NCBI RefSeq assembly: GCF_964026565.1
Contig: NZ_OZ032162.1
Location: forward strand, 744,001 to 808,000
Length of the DNA stretch: 64,000 nt
Direction of reading: 5' to 3'
DNA from: Rickettsia endosymbiont of Ceutorhynchus obstrictus
GTDB lineage: Bacteria; Pseudomonadota; Alphaproteobacteria; Rickettsiales; Rickettsiaceae
Under the pieces are notes generated by a model. The model searched no databases. It was not told where the DNA came from and saw only the letters and a list, made by a program, of their open reading frames with translations. The first letter of the stretch is position 1, and each line of letters begins with the position of its first letter. The position numbers and the translations under genes were made by a program. Of this stretch, positions 8,541-16,676 are shown piece by piece.

Positions 8541-9057
8541 ATTTCCTGCCGTCATATTTAAAGCCTGTGGAACGCTTAATTTTCTTTTGTAATTGCAATA
8601 ATCCGTAAATTAAAGCTTCAGCGGTCGGCGGGCAACCCGGAACATATACATCAACCGGTACGATTCGATCACAACCGCGCACTACCGCATATGAAAAATG
8701 ATAATACCCGCCGCCGTTAGCGCAGCTTCCCATAGATAAAACCCATTTAGGTTCAGCCATTTGATCATATACTTTGCGTAATGCCGGTGCCATTTTGTTA
8801 GTTAGCGTGCCTGCTACTATCATTAAATCGGATTGGCGAGGGCTTGGTCTAAATAACATCCCGAAACGATCCATATCGTAGCGGCTCGCTGCTGCCTGCA
8901 TCATCTCAACCGCGCAGCATGCAAGCCCGAAAGTCATCGGCCATAAAGAATTTGCCCTTGCCCAGCCGACTAAATCATCAACTGTAGTTAACAAAAAACC
9001 TCGATTAGAAAGCTCATCATTAATTAATTCGTTCTCTGCTTGAAAATTATTTTTCAT
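8533..9057 (-). CDS. nuoB: NADH-quinone oxidoreductase subunit B (PSST)
   Basis: Carries the N2 [4Fe-4S] cluster that passes electrons to quinone. Ligands are visible as the adjacent pair C47-C48 (GLACCAVEMM), C112 (GSCANGG) and C142 (PGCPPTAEAL), the exact NuoB pattern. 174 residues, normal length. It overlaps nuoC by 8 bases. It is separated from nuoA by 99 bp containing degraded repeat sequence (about 9105-9135). Confidence 0.96.
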   Translation of the reverse strand: MKNNFQAENELINDELSNRGFLLTTVDDLVGWARANSLWPMTFGLACCAVEMMQAAASRYDMDRFGMLFRPSPRQSDLMIVAGTLTNKMAPALRKVYDQMAEPKWVLSMGSCANGGGYYHFSYAVVRGCDRIVPVDVYVPGCPPTAEALIYGLLQLQKKIKRSTGFKYDGRKYE

Positions 9058-9156
9058 ATAATTATATCTACTTTATATACGTTCGTATTTCAAGGATTAA
9101 GGACTGTCGCCCCGTGACTTGACCACGGTATAACAACGCTTCATTTATGAGTATAA

Positions 9157-9531
9157 TCATTCCCACTCCAGAGCGCCTTTCTTCCACTCATATATAAAAC
9201 CGATAATAAGGACAAAGAGAAAAAACATCATTGAAAAGAAGCCTATTTTACCGATTTTTCCGAGAGTAATAGCCCAGGGGATTAAAAACGTAACTTCAAG
9301 ATCAAAAATAATAAATAAAATGGCGACTAAATAAAAACGTATATCAAATTTAGCTCTCGCGTCGCTAAAAGGCTCAAAGCCGCATTCATAAGGTTCTAAT
9401 TTGTCTTTATTATACTTCTTAGTAGCTAATAAATTCGGCAAAATCATTATTAAGCTAGATATTAATACCGCAATGCCGAAAAAAACACTAATCGGTAAAT
9501 ATTCCTGTAAAATTTTTGATTCTTGCCACAT
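9157..9531 (-). CDS. nuoA: NADH-quinone oxidoreductase subunit A
   Basis: 124-residue membrane subunit with three hydrophobic helices (residues about 15-35, 65-85, 92-112) and the signature KLEPYECGFEPFSDARAKFDIRFYLVAILFIIFDLEVTFL, which includes the quinone-channel Cys loop. It is the first gene of the minus-strand nuoABCDE run. Confidence 0.95.
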   Translation of the reverse strand: MWQESKILQEYLPISVFFGIAVLISSLIMILPNLLATKKYNKDKLEPYECGFEPFSDARAKFDIRFYLVAILFIIFDLEVTFLIPWAITLGKIGKIGFFSMMFFLFVLIIGFIYEWKKGALEWE

Positions 9532-9599
9532 TATGTTTGTATTTTTTTGATGTTGTTCCTATAAAAGTATAAAGTAGGAGCAATTAAAGCCGGTTTTAT

Positions 9600-9826
9600 G
9601 TCATTCCCTCTTTCGAGTGTTGTTGTATGGCTCGAAAATTAACAACAAAATCGTCATTGCGAAGCCACGAAGTGGCTGCGGCAATCTAAAAAATATAAAT
9701 TTCATAGCATTTTTTACTATTTTTTCTCTAGATTGCCGCGTCGAAACTACGTTTCTCCTCGCAATGACGGAATAAAACCGAGCCATGCAACAACGCTCCG
9801 CCTACGCGGGAATGACATCTATGAAT
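9600..9826. repeat. Nested repeat block upstream of nuoA
   Basis: An outer hairpin arm GTCATTCCCTCTTTCGAG (9600) faces GCGGGAATGAC (about 9809-9819). Inside lie inverted TTGTTGTATGGCTCG / CGAGCCATGCAACAACG ends (9622 and 9779-9796). Within these is a double hairpin with arms cgtcattgcgaagcc...cctcgcaatgacg (about 9652-9770). This is three nested layers. Short ORFs across it (for example 9601-9786 minus) are made of repeat sequence and are not genes. The rest of the 326-bp gap shows nothing else. Confidence 0.7.
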
Positions 9827-9857
9827 TCTTTATTTTCCTAGATTATATCAACCAAAA

Positions 9858-11087
9858 TTAATTATCAATTATTATATCGGATTTAACTAATAACTTCATT
9901 AAAATCAATGCCCAAATACCAACTGCTACCCACCATACTTGCCAAATACTATAAGAAACCATTCCGATAAAATAATAATTTATAAAGCAGGCATAAGAAA
10001 TAGATTGATAATTTTGACAATTATTATTTTGCCGTGTTAAATTACTAATTTGTTTAAGATATTTATAAATTAAAGCTAAAAATAATATTAGTCCGATTAA
10101 ACCCGTCTCAAGAATAACTTGTAGTATGTTATTATGAGGGTGCAAAGGTAGGGGATGCCATTCTATCCCATTATGTTTAATTATTTCACTATCTTTTACT
10201 TCTATATATTTTGAAGATGCAAAACCGTAACCGAAAATCGGTTTTTCTGCAATTTTATTTGCAACAAAATGCCAAATAAACAGACGATGTTGTGCTGACT
10301 CCTGAATAGACGATGCATATTTTTCTGATATATATCTAGGATTTATATTGCCGGCAATTATCGGAATTGATAATGAACCGGCTATTAAGCCTATACTTAT
10401 CAATCTAAAAAATATTTCTCCGGTTAATATTTTTTGGGTTATTTTGCTAACCGAAAATGTTAACCCGCCGATTAGAAAACCTAAAAAACTTGCTAAGCTG
10501 TCGGAAATAAATAATAAATACAGCACTAATACATAAAATAATAAAGAAATAATAGGCTTTTTATAATAAATTAAGATTGTTATTATTATCCACGCGGTAA
10601 TTGATAGTAACGCACAACCGCGATCTAACATATAAAGGTTAAAAAATTGTGAGGAAGAAGATTGAAAAATAGCACGGAAAGCTTTAGTTAGCAGGCCGTT
10701 AGTCAGATATTCAATAAAAAATAAAATTATTGCGACAATAACTCCGCTTATAAGATAGCATTTAATATTTCGGTCATTTTGAAAAAATATAGACGTATCT
10801 ATGTAATTACTAGTCGTAAAGCCTAGCAGTAAAACCGAAAAAACTTGTAAAAAAGTAAGTAAGCTGTTTATAGGGTTAATTGCGAATATACATGATAATA
10901 AACACCAACTAGCAAATAATAATTCTGTTTTGTAAGTAGAAAATAAAAAGCGTAAAGTGATCCTATCTTTTATAGAAAATAAGAAAATCATTAACAAAAT
11001 CGGTATGGTAGCAGCTACGGATAATCCGCCTATCATACCGATAACGGGAATTAAAAATATTAGACCGGAAATTAAATAATAATGCAT
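9858..11087 (-). CDS. O-antigen ligase / Wzy-type membrane protein
   Basis: 409 residues with about 10-12 hydrophobic segments and the Wzy_C-type periplasmic loop followed by HPHNNILQVILETGLIGLILFLAL, where the conserved His-Asn and Glu-x-G occur. This family joins or polymerises surface polysaccharide (WaaL ligase or Wzy polymerase) at the inner membrane. Ligase versus polymerase cannot be told from sequence. It is followed 9 bp away in transcription order by nothing obvious downstream; the DUF2155 gene lies just upstream with a 9-bp gap, so the two are probably co-transcribed. Confidence 0.85.
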   Translation of the reverse strand: MHYYLISGLIFLIPVIGMIGGLSVAATIPILLMIFLFSIKDRITLRFLFSTYKTELLFASWCLLSCIFAINPINSLLTFLQVFSVLLLGFTTSNYIDTSIFFQNDRNIKCYLISGVIVAIILFFIEYLTNGLLTKAFRAIFQSSSSQFFNLYMLDRGCALLSITAWIIITILIYYKKPIISLLFYVLVLYLLFISDSLASFLGFLIGGLTFSVSKITQKILTGEIFFRLISIGLIAGSLSIPIIAGNINPRYISEKYASSIQESAQHRLFIWHFVANKIAEKPIFGYGFASSKYIEVKDSEIIKHNGIEWHPLPLHPHNNILQVILETGLIGLILFLALIYKYLKQISNLTRQNNNCQNYQSISYACFINYYFIGMVSYSIWQVWWVAVGIWALILMKLLVKSDIIIDN

Positions 11088-11096
11088 ATCAAATAC

Positions 11097-11609
11097 TTAT
11101 AGACAATTTTTGGCGAAAATTTCATAAATCGGATGTTCAAAGGTAGAGAGTGAAATACTTGCAGAAGTCATCCATCCTTGAAAAAGTAATATCGGGTCTT
11201 CATCAATTTTATATTCGGTAATTGTTAATAATAAATAATTATCTTCCTTATACGGATCAAGATTTTTTAGGCATTTATGGAGCTTGATTTTTATATTACC
11301 GAAATATTGTTCTTCACCGACTTTAAAAATTAATTCACGAGAAGTAGCGGTAATTTTGTTTAAGGCAATAATTTTGCCCTGCCGATAATTTTTTAATTCA
11401 GCACTATTATTAAGCTCAATATTCTCAAAACTAGCCGAGTTATTTTTGATAATAGGGAGGAAATCACTATCTCTGTCATTATTTTCGATGTCTTCGGTGG
11501 TAGAAAACGATTCTATGTCAATATTTGTATTTTCTGCCTGTGATAAGCTAGTAAAGCCTAGCAGGATAGCAAAAACTAAAATAATTTTAGGTAATATCAT
11601 AGGTCGCAA
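11097..11609 (-). CDS. DUF2155 domain-containing periplasmic protein
   Basis: 170 residues. Signal peptide at residues 1-25 (ILPKIILVFAILLGFTSLSQA, cleavage likely after SQA). The C-terminal DUF2155 domain (residues about 75-169) reads IIALNKITATSRELIFKVGE...FGNIKIKLHKC...LLFQGWMTSASISLSTFEHPIYEIFAKNC, with the two conserved cysteines. The family is alphaproteobacterial and of unknown function. It precedes the O-antigen ligase-like gene on the same strand. Confidence 0.87.
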   Translation of the reverse strand: MRPMILPKIILVFAILLGFTSLSQAENTNIDIESFSTTEDIENNDRDSDFLPIIKNNSASFENIELNNSAELKNYRQGKIIALNKITATSRELIFKVGEEQYFGNIKIKLHKCLKNLDPYKEDNYLLLTITEYKIDEDPILLFQGWMTSASISLSTFEHPIYEIFAKNCL

Positions 11610-11715
11610 TATATTTTTTAAGAATTATATAGCATTGCCGATTAATCACAACAAAGTTTTATGTTAATCTGCTTCAGAGTAATTTAAAATTAGTAATCAA
11701 TGTTACATATTGTAT

Positions 11716-11741
11716 GTCATTCCCGCCTGCGCGGGAATGAC
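11716..11741. repeat. Minimal GTCATTCCCGC hairpin
   Basis: GTCATTCCCGC, a 4-base loop, then GCGGGAATGAC: a perfect 11-bp-arm hairpin with no insert. It is the empty form of the arm family that elsewhere holds spacer modules. It lies between the divergent DUF2155 and terminase genes. Confidence 0.85.
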
Positions 11742-11804
11742 ATCGACACGACTTTAAATATACTTAATCTTGTACTTGCAAATATAAATAAAACATAAAT
11801 ATCA

Positions 11805-13223
11805 ATGGCTTACTCAAAGGAATTACTATATGCTATTTTACGTCAAGATTTTCATAGTTTCATAATTAAGGTTTTTAATACTATCAATCCCGGTATAGAT
11901 TATCGATTAAATTGGCATATCGAATTGATAAGCGATTATTTGCTAGCGGTGCAAAACGGTGATATTAACCGTTTAATAATTAATATACCGCCAAGGTCTT
12001 TGAAATCTGTATGCGTAAGTGTTGCTTGGCCGGCTTGGATATTAGGACACGATCCTACTAAAAGGATTATGGTTGCTAGCTATTCCCAGATATTAAGCAT
12101 CAAGCATTCTTTAGATTGTCGGTTTATTTTATCTGCCGATTGGTATAAACAGCTTTTCCCCGATACTGTTTTAAGTAAAGAACATAATCAAAAAAGTAAA
12201 TTTTTAACGAATGCAAACGGTTTTAGATTTGCTACTTCCGTCGGTGGTTCGGCTACGGGTGAGGGCGGCGATATATTAATTATTGATGACCCTCATAATC
12301 CTAGCCAAATAAATTCTTATAAAATACGTAAAAAAGTAATTGAATGGTTTGAACAGGTTTTTGTAAGTAGATTAAATAATAGAAGTACCGGCTCGATAGT
12401 GTTAGTTATGCAAAGATTACATGAGGAGGATTTAGTCGGGCATCTCCTTATGAATTCTGATTCCTGGCATCATTTAAAAATTCCGGCTATTGCCGATAAA
12501 GATTATTTTTTTAAATTACTAGTTAATGGTCAAATAAAAGAATATCAATATCTTAACGGGGGTTTATTAGATAATTTTAAAGATTCTCGTAATCTTTTAA
12601 GTGGGTTAGAGCAGGAAATAGGTAGCTATAATTATTCAGCGCAATATTTGCAGCGACCGCTTCCTAAAAATTCTTCATTACTCAATATTGAAGATGTTAG
12701 TTTTTATGAAAATTTGCCGGAAAAATTTGATTATTTTATTCAAAGTTGGGATACGGCAATTAAAATTTCAGAAAATTCCGATTATAGTGTTTGCACTATC
12801 TGGGGGATTTTAGATAAAAAATATTACCTTATTTCAATGACCAGAAAAAAACTTACCTATCCTGAACTTAAAAAATTAGTAGAGAGATTAGCAGAGCAAT
12901 ATAGCCCAAGATTTATATTAATTGAAGATAAAGCCAGCGGGCAGCAGATCATTCAAGACTTACGCCTCAATAACGATAATATGCGCATAATCGGCATAAA
13001 ACCACGACTCGATAAAATTACCAGATTCGCGTCAATAGTGTCGTTATTTCAATCTTCTAAGGTTTTACTACCTAAACAATCAGCGCTTAATAATATAATT
13101 TTAAAAGAATTATTATATTTCCCGCATGTAAAAAATGACGATATAGTAGATTCCGTTAGTCAGTTCTTAAATTTTGTCAAAGAATTATCATTAAAACCGC
13201 CGGCAAGGATTAGAGAGTTTTAG
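11805..13223 (+). CDS. Phage terminase large subunit-like protein
   Basis: 472 residues. The N-terminal ATPase has a P-loop-like NIPPRSLKSV (residues about 61-70, with Lys and Ser), a Walker B-like ILIIDDPHNP (residues about 157-166) and the coupling segment STGSIVLVMQRLHEEDLVGHL. The C-terminal nuclease (RNase H fold) has SWDTAIKISENSDYSVCTIWG and IEDKASGQQIIQDL. It matches DNA-packaging terminases of the large-subunit type. No portal, capsid or small-subunit gene is near, so it is a stranded phage or gene-transfer-agent gene. The frame is intact, which suggests selection. There is no clear ribosome site. Confidence 0.87.
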   Translation: MAYSKELLYAILRQDFHSFIIKVFNTINPGIDYRLNWHIELISDYLLAVQNGDINRLIINIPPRSLKSVCVSVAWPAWILGHDPTKRIMVASYSQILSIKHSLDCRFILSADWYKQLFPDTVLSKEHNQKSKFLTNANGFRFATSVGGSATGEGGDILIIDDPHNPSQINSYKIRKKVIEWFEQVFVSRLNNRSTGSIVLVMQRLHEEDLVGHLLMNSDSWHHLKIPAIADKDYFFKLLVNGQIKEYQYLNGGLLDNFKDSRNLLSGLEQEIGSYNYSAQYLQRPLPKNSSLLNIEDVSFYENLPEKFDYFIQSWDTAIKISENSDYSVCTIWGILDKKYYLISMTRKKLTYPELKKLVERLAEQYSPRFILIEDKASGQQIIQDLRLNNDNMRIIGIKPRLDKITRFASIVSLFQSSKVLLPKQSALNNIILKELLYFPHVKNDDIVDSVSQFLNFVKELSLKPPARIREF

Positions 13224-13227
13224 CTGG

Positions 13228-13350
13228 TATACTCGTTGAACTTGAAAAATTGGCTACGTTACTTCTCGCTTTTGATCCTCACGTATTTAGTATACGCTGC
13301 GGTCAAAAGCTCCGAGGCGCCTTGCTCTTTTTCAAGTTGAACTTCGTCTA
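13228..13350. repeat. Long inverted-repeat element with CTCACGTA core
   Basis: Inverted ends GTTGAACTTGAAAAATTGG (from 13235) and TTTTTCAAGTTGAAC (to 13342) surround a core with CTCACGTATTTAGTATACGC. Related core and layout occur at 19061-19205 and 47585-47722. It begins 5 bases after the terminase stop, so it may act as a terminator. The remaining gap to the tRNA (13351-13576) holds broken GTCATTGCGAG and GCAGGCGGG hairpin pieces and nothing gene-like. Confidence 0.65.
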
Positions 13351-13576
13351 CCCACTCTGGCATTGTTGCGTGGATCGTTAAACGTCCTTGCGAGGAGGGG
13401 CCTCGGTATGACAAGTTTTAAGCGATTTTAACCATCTCGCAATGACGGCTTACGTTTTTGCTCCTTAAGTTGACACCCATGCGCAGGCGGGTATGGCATC
13501 AAGGATTTTGTTTATCAGTATAACCACAAAATTGTTGCTTTTTTACTCAAAACTGTCTAAAATTCCAAGGACTTTA

Positions 13577-13651
13577 GGCTAGGTAGCAAAGTGGTAATGC
13601 GGTTGACTGCAAATCTTCTATGCGCCGGTTCGATTCCGGCCCTGGCCTCCA
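13577..13651 (+). tRNA. tRNA-Cys (anticodon GCA)
   Basis: The acceptor stem GGCTAGG (13577-13583) pairs with CCTGGCC (13641-13647) with one G-U. Discriminator T at 13648 and an encoded CCA at 13649-13651. T arm GCCGG-TTCGATT-CCGGC is perfect. The anticodon loop CTGCAAA (13607-13613) gives GCA at 13609-13611. The anticodon stem GTTGA/TCTTC has two adjacent T-T mismatches, which is unusual; the other arms are sound. Confidence 0.88.
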
Positions 13652-13742
13652 TACGAAGATAAATATATACTGTCGGTAAATGAAGGGTTGGTTTTAATGT
13701 TATTACTTTCCTACTTTTTGATGTCATTCCCGCATATGCGCG

Positions 13743-13926
13743 CACTACTGTACGAACGTTGAAAAAAGGCTGTGTCATGCCGTGACTTGATCACGGCATC
13801 CAGGAAAATAAAGCCATATTAGACTTATTTTAGAATCTTTTTATGATATTATAAGCTGGATTCCGTGGTCGTAGCCACGGAATGACAGAATTTTTACCTC
13901 TTTATTTAAACGTTCGTACAGTAGTG
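13743..13926. mobile_element. Family A inverted-repeat element, copy 1 (184 bp)
   Basis: Perfect 18-bp terminal inverted repeats CACTACTGTACGAACGTT, flanked by a 10-bp direct repeat CATATGCGCG (13733-13742 and 13927-13936). The body is a double hairpin (gtcatgccgtgac...tcacggcatcc; ggattccgtgg...ccacggaatgac). It is inserted at the tip of a GTCATTCCCGCATATGCG hairpin. There is no coding capacity. Other full-length copies: 21137, 28821, 38624; related: 20925, 61572. Confidence 0.82.
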
Positions 13927-13969
13927 CATATGCGCGGCGTTTTGCATGGATAAGAAATTGCCATAAAAA

Positions 13970-14115
13970 GGGTGTCATTCCCGCGCAGGGGGGAATCAAG
14001 ACTTTTCTTTGTCATGCTGAACTTGTTTCAGCATCTATTGAAAAAGATCCTGAAATAAATTCAGGATGACTTAAAAAGTATTTTCTAGATTCCCGCCTAC
14101 GCGGGAATGACATAA
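13970..14115. repeat. Double hairpin holding a 60-bp two-hairpin module
   Basis: Outer arms GTGTCATTCCCGCGC (13971) and GCGGGAATGACAT (about 14101-14113). The spacer holds module E at 14011-14070 (GTCATGCTGAACTTG...TTCAGGATGAC), which is found at 11 other places in this window. The remaining gap to xerD holds a CGAGCCATGCAACAATG end (14143-14159) and more hairpin fragments, with no gene. Confidence 0.7.
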
Positions 14116-14239
14116 TGGGGTTTGGGGAATGACATCGAAAATTCGAGCCATGCAACAATGCCTGCCGCAGCTAGGAATGGCATCAAGGATGCAGGCATGA
14201 CATAAACCACAACTCTTCCGGTTAATTGAGTAGTATATT

Positions 14240-15166
14240 ATGGAATTTATCGAGCAGTTTCTCGAAATGATGTTAGCCGAGCGGGGAATATCAAAAAATT
14301 CCTTACTTAGCTATAAACGTGATTTACTGGATTTTCAAGCCTTTTTGTCTCAGCAAAAAATATTAGAATTAAATACTAGTATCGAGAATGTTAGGGATTG
14401 GATTGAATATTTAGCAACTAACGGCTTGCAAGCTCGGTCAATTAATAGAAAAATATCCACTATCAAAAGCTATTACGAATTTTTAATTAGTGAAAACCAT
14501 ACAAATTATAATCCTGTTTTGATGGTAGACTTACCGAAATATCAGGATAAACTCCCTTCTACCTTATCAATTCTAGAGATCAAAACTTTACTTGACTATT
14601 GCGAAAACAATCAAACTCCCGAAGGCTTACGGCTTAAGGCAATGATTCATTTGCTATATGCAAGCGGTCTACGTGTTTCCGAACTTGTTAGCCTTAAATT
14701 AAATGATATTTTAATTAACAAACTTTCCTCTAACGTGAAAAAAATATTTTCGGTGTTGGGGAAAGGTAACAAGGAAAGAATGATAGTAATAAACGAGCAA
14801 GCTATTGCAAGTATTACAGAATATTTGAAAATTAGAGATATTTTTATCAATAAAAAATATCCTAAAAATATAGTTTATTTATTTCCTTCGGCGTCTAGTA
14901 GCGGCTATATGACTAGGCAAAATTTTGCTATTCTTCTAAAACAAGCGGCAATAAAAGCAGGGCTTAACCCTGAGAATATTTCTCCCCATGTTTTACGCCA
15001 TAGTTTTGCCAGTCACCTACTTGAAGGCGGAGCAGATCTCCGAGTTATTCAAGAATTGCTCGGTCATGCCGATATCAGCACCACGCAAATATATACTCAC
15101 ATCCAAACCAATCATCTAAAAAAGGCTCTTATGCGCCATCCTCTGCAAATTTCTCCACAAGATTAA
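14240..15166 (+). CDS. xerD: Site-specific tyrosine recombinase XerD
   Basis: Resolves chromosome dimers at dif together with XerC and FtsK. 308 residues: N-terminal core-binding SAM-like domain (1-100), then the catalytic domain with R145 (ASGLRVSELV), K175 (GKGNKER), H250 and R253 (HVLRHSF), H276 (LLGHADISTTQIYTH) and nucleophile Y285. The GGADLRVIQELLGH form and the N terminus fit XerD better than XerC. Expression context is monocistronic. Confidence 0.93.
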   Translation: MEFIEQFLEMMLAERGISKNSLLSYKRDLLDFQAFLSQQKILELNTSIENVRDWIEYLATNGLQARSINRKISTIKSYYEFLISENHTNYNPVLMVDLPKYQDKLPSTLSILEIKTLLDYCENNQTPEGLRLKAMIHLLYASGLRVSELVSLKLNDILINKLSSNVKKIFSVLGKGNKERMIVINEQAIASITEYLKIRDIFINKKYPKNIVYLFPSASSSGYMTRQNFAILLKQAAIKAGLNPENISPHVLRHSFASHLLEGGADLRVIQELLGHADISTTQIYTHIQTNHLKKALMRHPLQISPQD

Positions 15167-15254
15167 ATTATTTTTTAAGAAACATTATAAAAAAGTTGTT
15201 AATTTTTTTTAACCTTATATAGTGCAAAATTCTATTTTAATAAAAAACGAGGAA

Positions 15255-16523
15255 ATGGTGGTGTTAACACGAAATATAATTAGTAACATAGTTGCAGGAG
15301 AGGCAACTAAAGAGGATTTAATAGAGTTTAAAAATGTTTTTGGTACAAAACCAAAAGAAAAAGAAAGAAAAGCTTTTGTTAAGGCTTTAAATGAAATTCT
15401 AGATGATGATATTTTGTACAAGTTAAATCATGCCGTAATGGAAAATGCCCATATTCTTGTACCTGATCATGACCATGTTTTTTACTGTCGTGAAACTCAG
15501 GATAAAATTTTTCAGGAATTATTAGTGTTGGAAGCAAAACGTCATGGTATGATAGCAAAATTTGATGTAAATAGTAAATTAGAACCGTTAAAGCCGGAAG
15601 ATATACCGCCTGCTATTTTGGATCATTATGCTACATTAAAAGAAAATTTTTATAATAAAAGAGATGCAAAAGATTCATTAGATAGCAGAATAGCGCAAAG
15701 TATTAATTTTATGATGTACGGTCCTATTGTAAGAGAAAATACTAATTATACAAAGCTATTAAACCCAGCAGCTCAAGCTATTTTGGAGAAAGAAATTCAA
15801 AAAATCGATGGTAGTTATATTCAAGAGTTAAGCAAATCAAGAATTTCACAGTATATAGAGAAAGCCCCAAGAAAAACTGTTTTTCAAATTAATACAATAA
15901 ATAAAGATAAGACAGAAATTAAATCTATAACTGATAAAATTATTAAAGGAATCGGAAATGAACTTAAAATAACTCCTGAATCAATAATTGTGGACTCAAT
16001 AGAAAAATTAGAAGAAAAGTTTCTTGTAGATAATCAACAGAAAGAAAAAATTCTTATTAAATTGTCTTCTTGTTTAGCAAAGATTGATAACCTTCAGTTA
16101 ATAGAAGAAAAAGAAAAATTAACAAGTATAATCTCCCGGGAATTAGAAGATAATAAAACTAATTTTTCAAAAAAAATTAATATATTTTCGTCAAAATATT
16201 ATAAAATTGCTACCAAAAAACTAGAAGATATAGAAACGGAAATTATTAATTATACTAAACAGGTGGAAGTTTCTGAAGAAGTCTATAAGGAAGCTGCTGA
16301 AGGAGTTCCTAAAGTATTACCTGATAAGGTAATTGAGGGATTAATGCAACGTGTTATAAGAGGAAAGACATTAGAAGAGTATAGGGAGCAAGGTAAGAAG
16401 GAGAAAGTTTCTAAAGAGTTGCCTGATTCGGTAACCGGTAGCATAGAACAAAATCTGAATGATAGTGGAATAGTAATGTTAGGAGAAGATGATTTTATTT
16501 ACTTCGGAAGCGAAGGAGCTTAA
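15255..16523 (+). CDS. Rickettsia-type hypothetical protein, paralogue 1
   Basis: 422 residues from the ATG at 15255, which has GAGGA just upstream and aligns with the start of the next gene; a GTG at 15222 would add 11 residues. The N-terminal about 165 residues (IIxxIVAGExTxxDLI...LEPLKPEDIPPAILDHYATL...SRIAQSINF) are strongly shared with the following gene. The rest is Lys/Glu-rich and predicted helical or coiled-coil, diverging from the paralogue. There is no signal peptide and no membrane segment. Unknown function; an exported effector is possible but unsupported by any motif I see. Confidence 0.85.
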   Translation: MVVLTRNIISNIVAGEATKEDLIEFKNVFGTKPKEKERKAFVKALNEILDDDILYKLNHAVMENAHILVPDHDHVFYCRETQDKIFQELLVLEAKRHGMIAKFDVNSKLEPLKPEDIPPAILDHYATLKENFYNKRDAKDSLDSRIAQSINFMMYGPIVRENTNYTKLLNPAAQAILEKEIQKIDGSYIQELSKSRISQYIEKAPRKTVFQINTINKDKTEIKSITDKIIKGIGNELKITPESIIVDSIEKLEEKFLVDNQQKEKILIKLSSCLAKIDNLQLIEEKEKLTSIISRELEDNKTNFSKKINIFSSKYYKIATKKLEDIETEIINYTKQVEVSEEVYKEAAEGVPKVLPDKVIEGLMQRVIRGKTLEEYREQGKKEKVSKELPDSVTGSIEQNLNDSGIVMLGEDDFIYFGSEGA

Positions 16524-16676
16524 ATACTTGTTTTTATATAAGATATAGAAGTAAGAAAGTTTATTGAAAAATTTTTCTTTATTATATTTTAGCTATTTTC
16601 TTTAATTTATGTAAGGATTAAGTTATTTTGAAATACTAAAGCTTAAAACTATGCAAATAAAAGGTGAGTAAAAGTT

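Noticed and set aside
9601..9786. Short ORFs inside repeat blocks (also 1-kb-scale ones at 13557-13778, 24254-24481, 45331-45717, 54342-54575, 63701-63947)
   Set aside because: Their peptides (MTSFPRRRES, CHSRAGGNP, VIPAQAGIQ types) are translations of the hairpin arms and module E; no ribosome site and no conservation beyond the repeats.
13743..13926. Reading family A as an IS630/Tc1-type element with a TA target
   Set aside because: Ends do contain CTA/TAG, but several copies have exact 9-bp direct repeats outside CACTA...TAGTG, which fits a 9-bp duplication better than TA.
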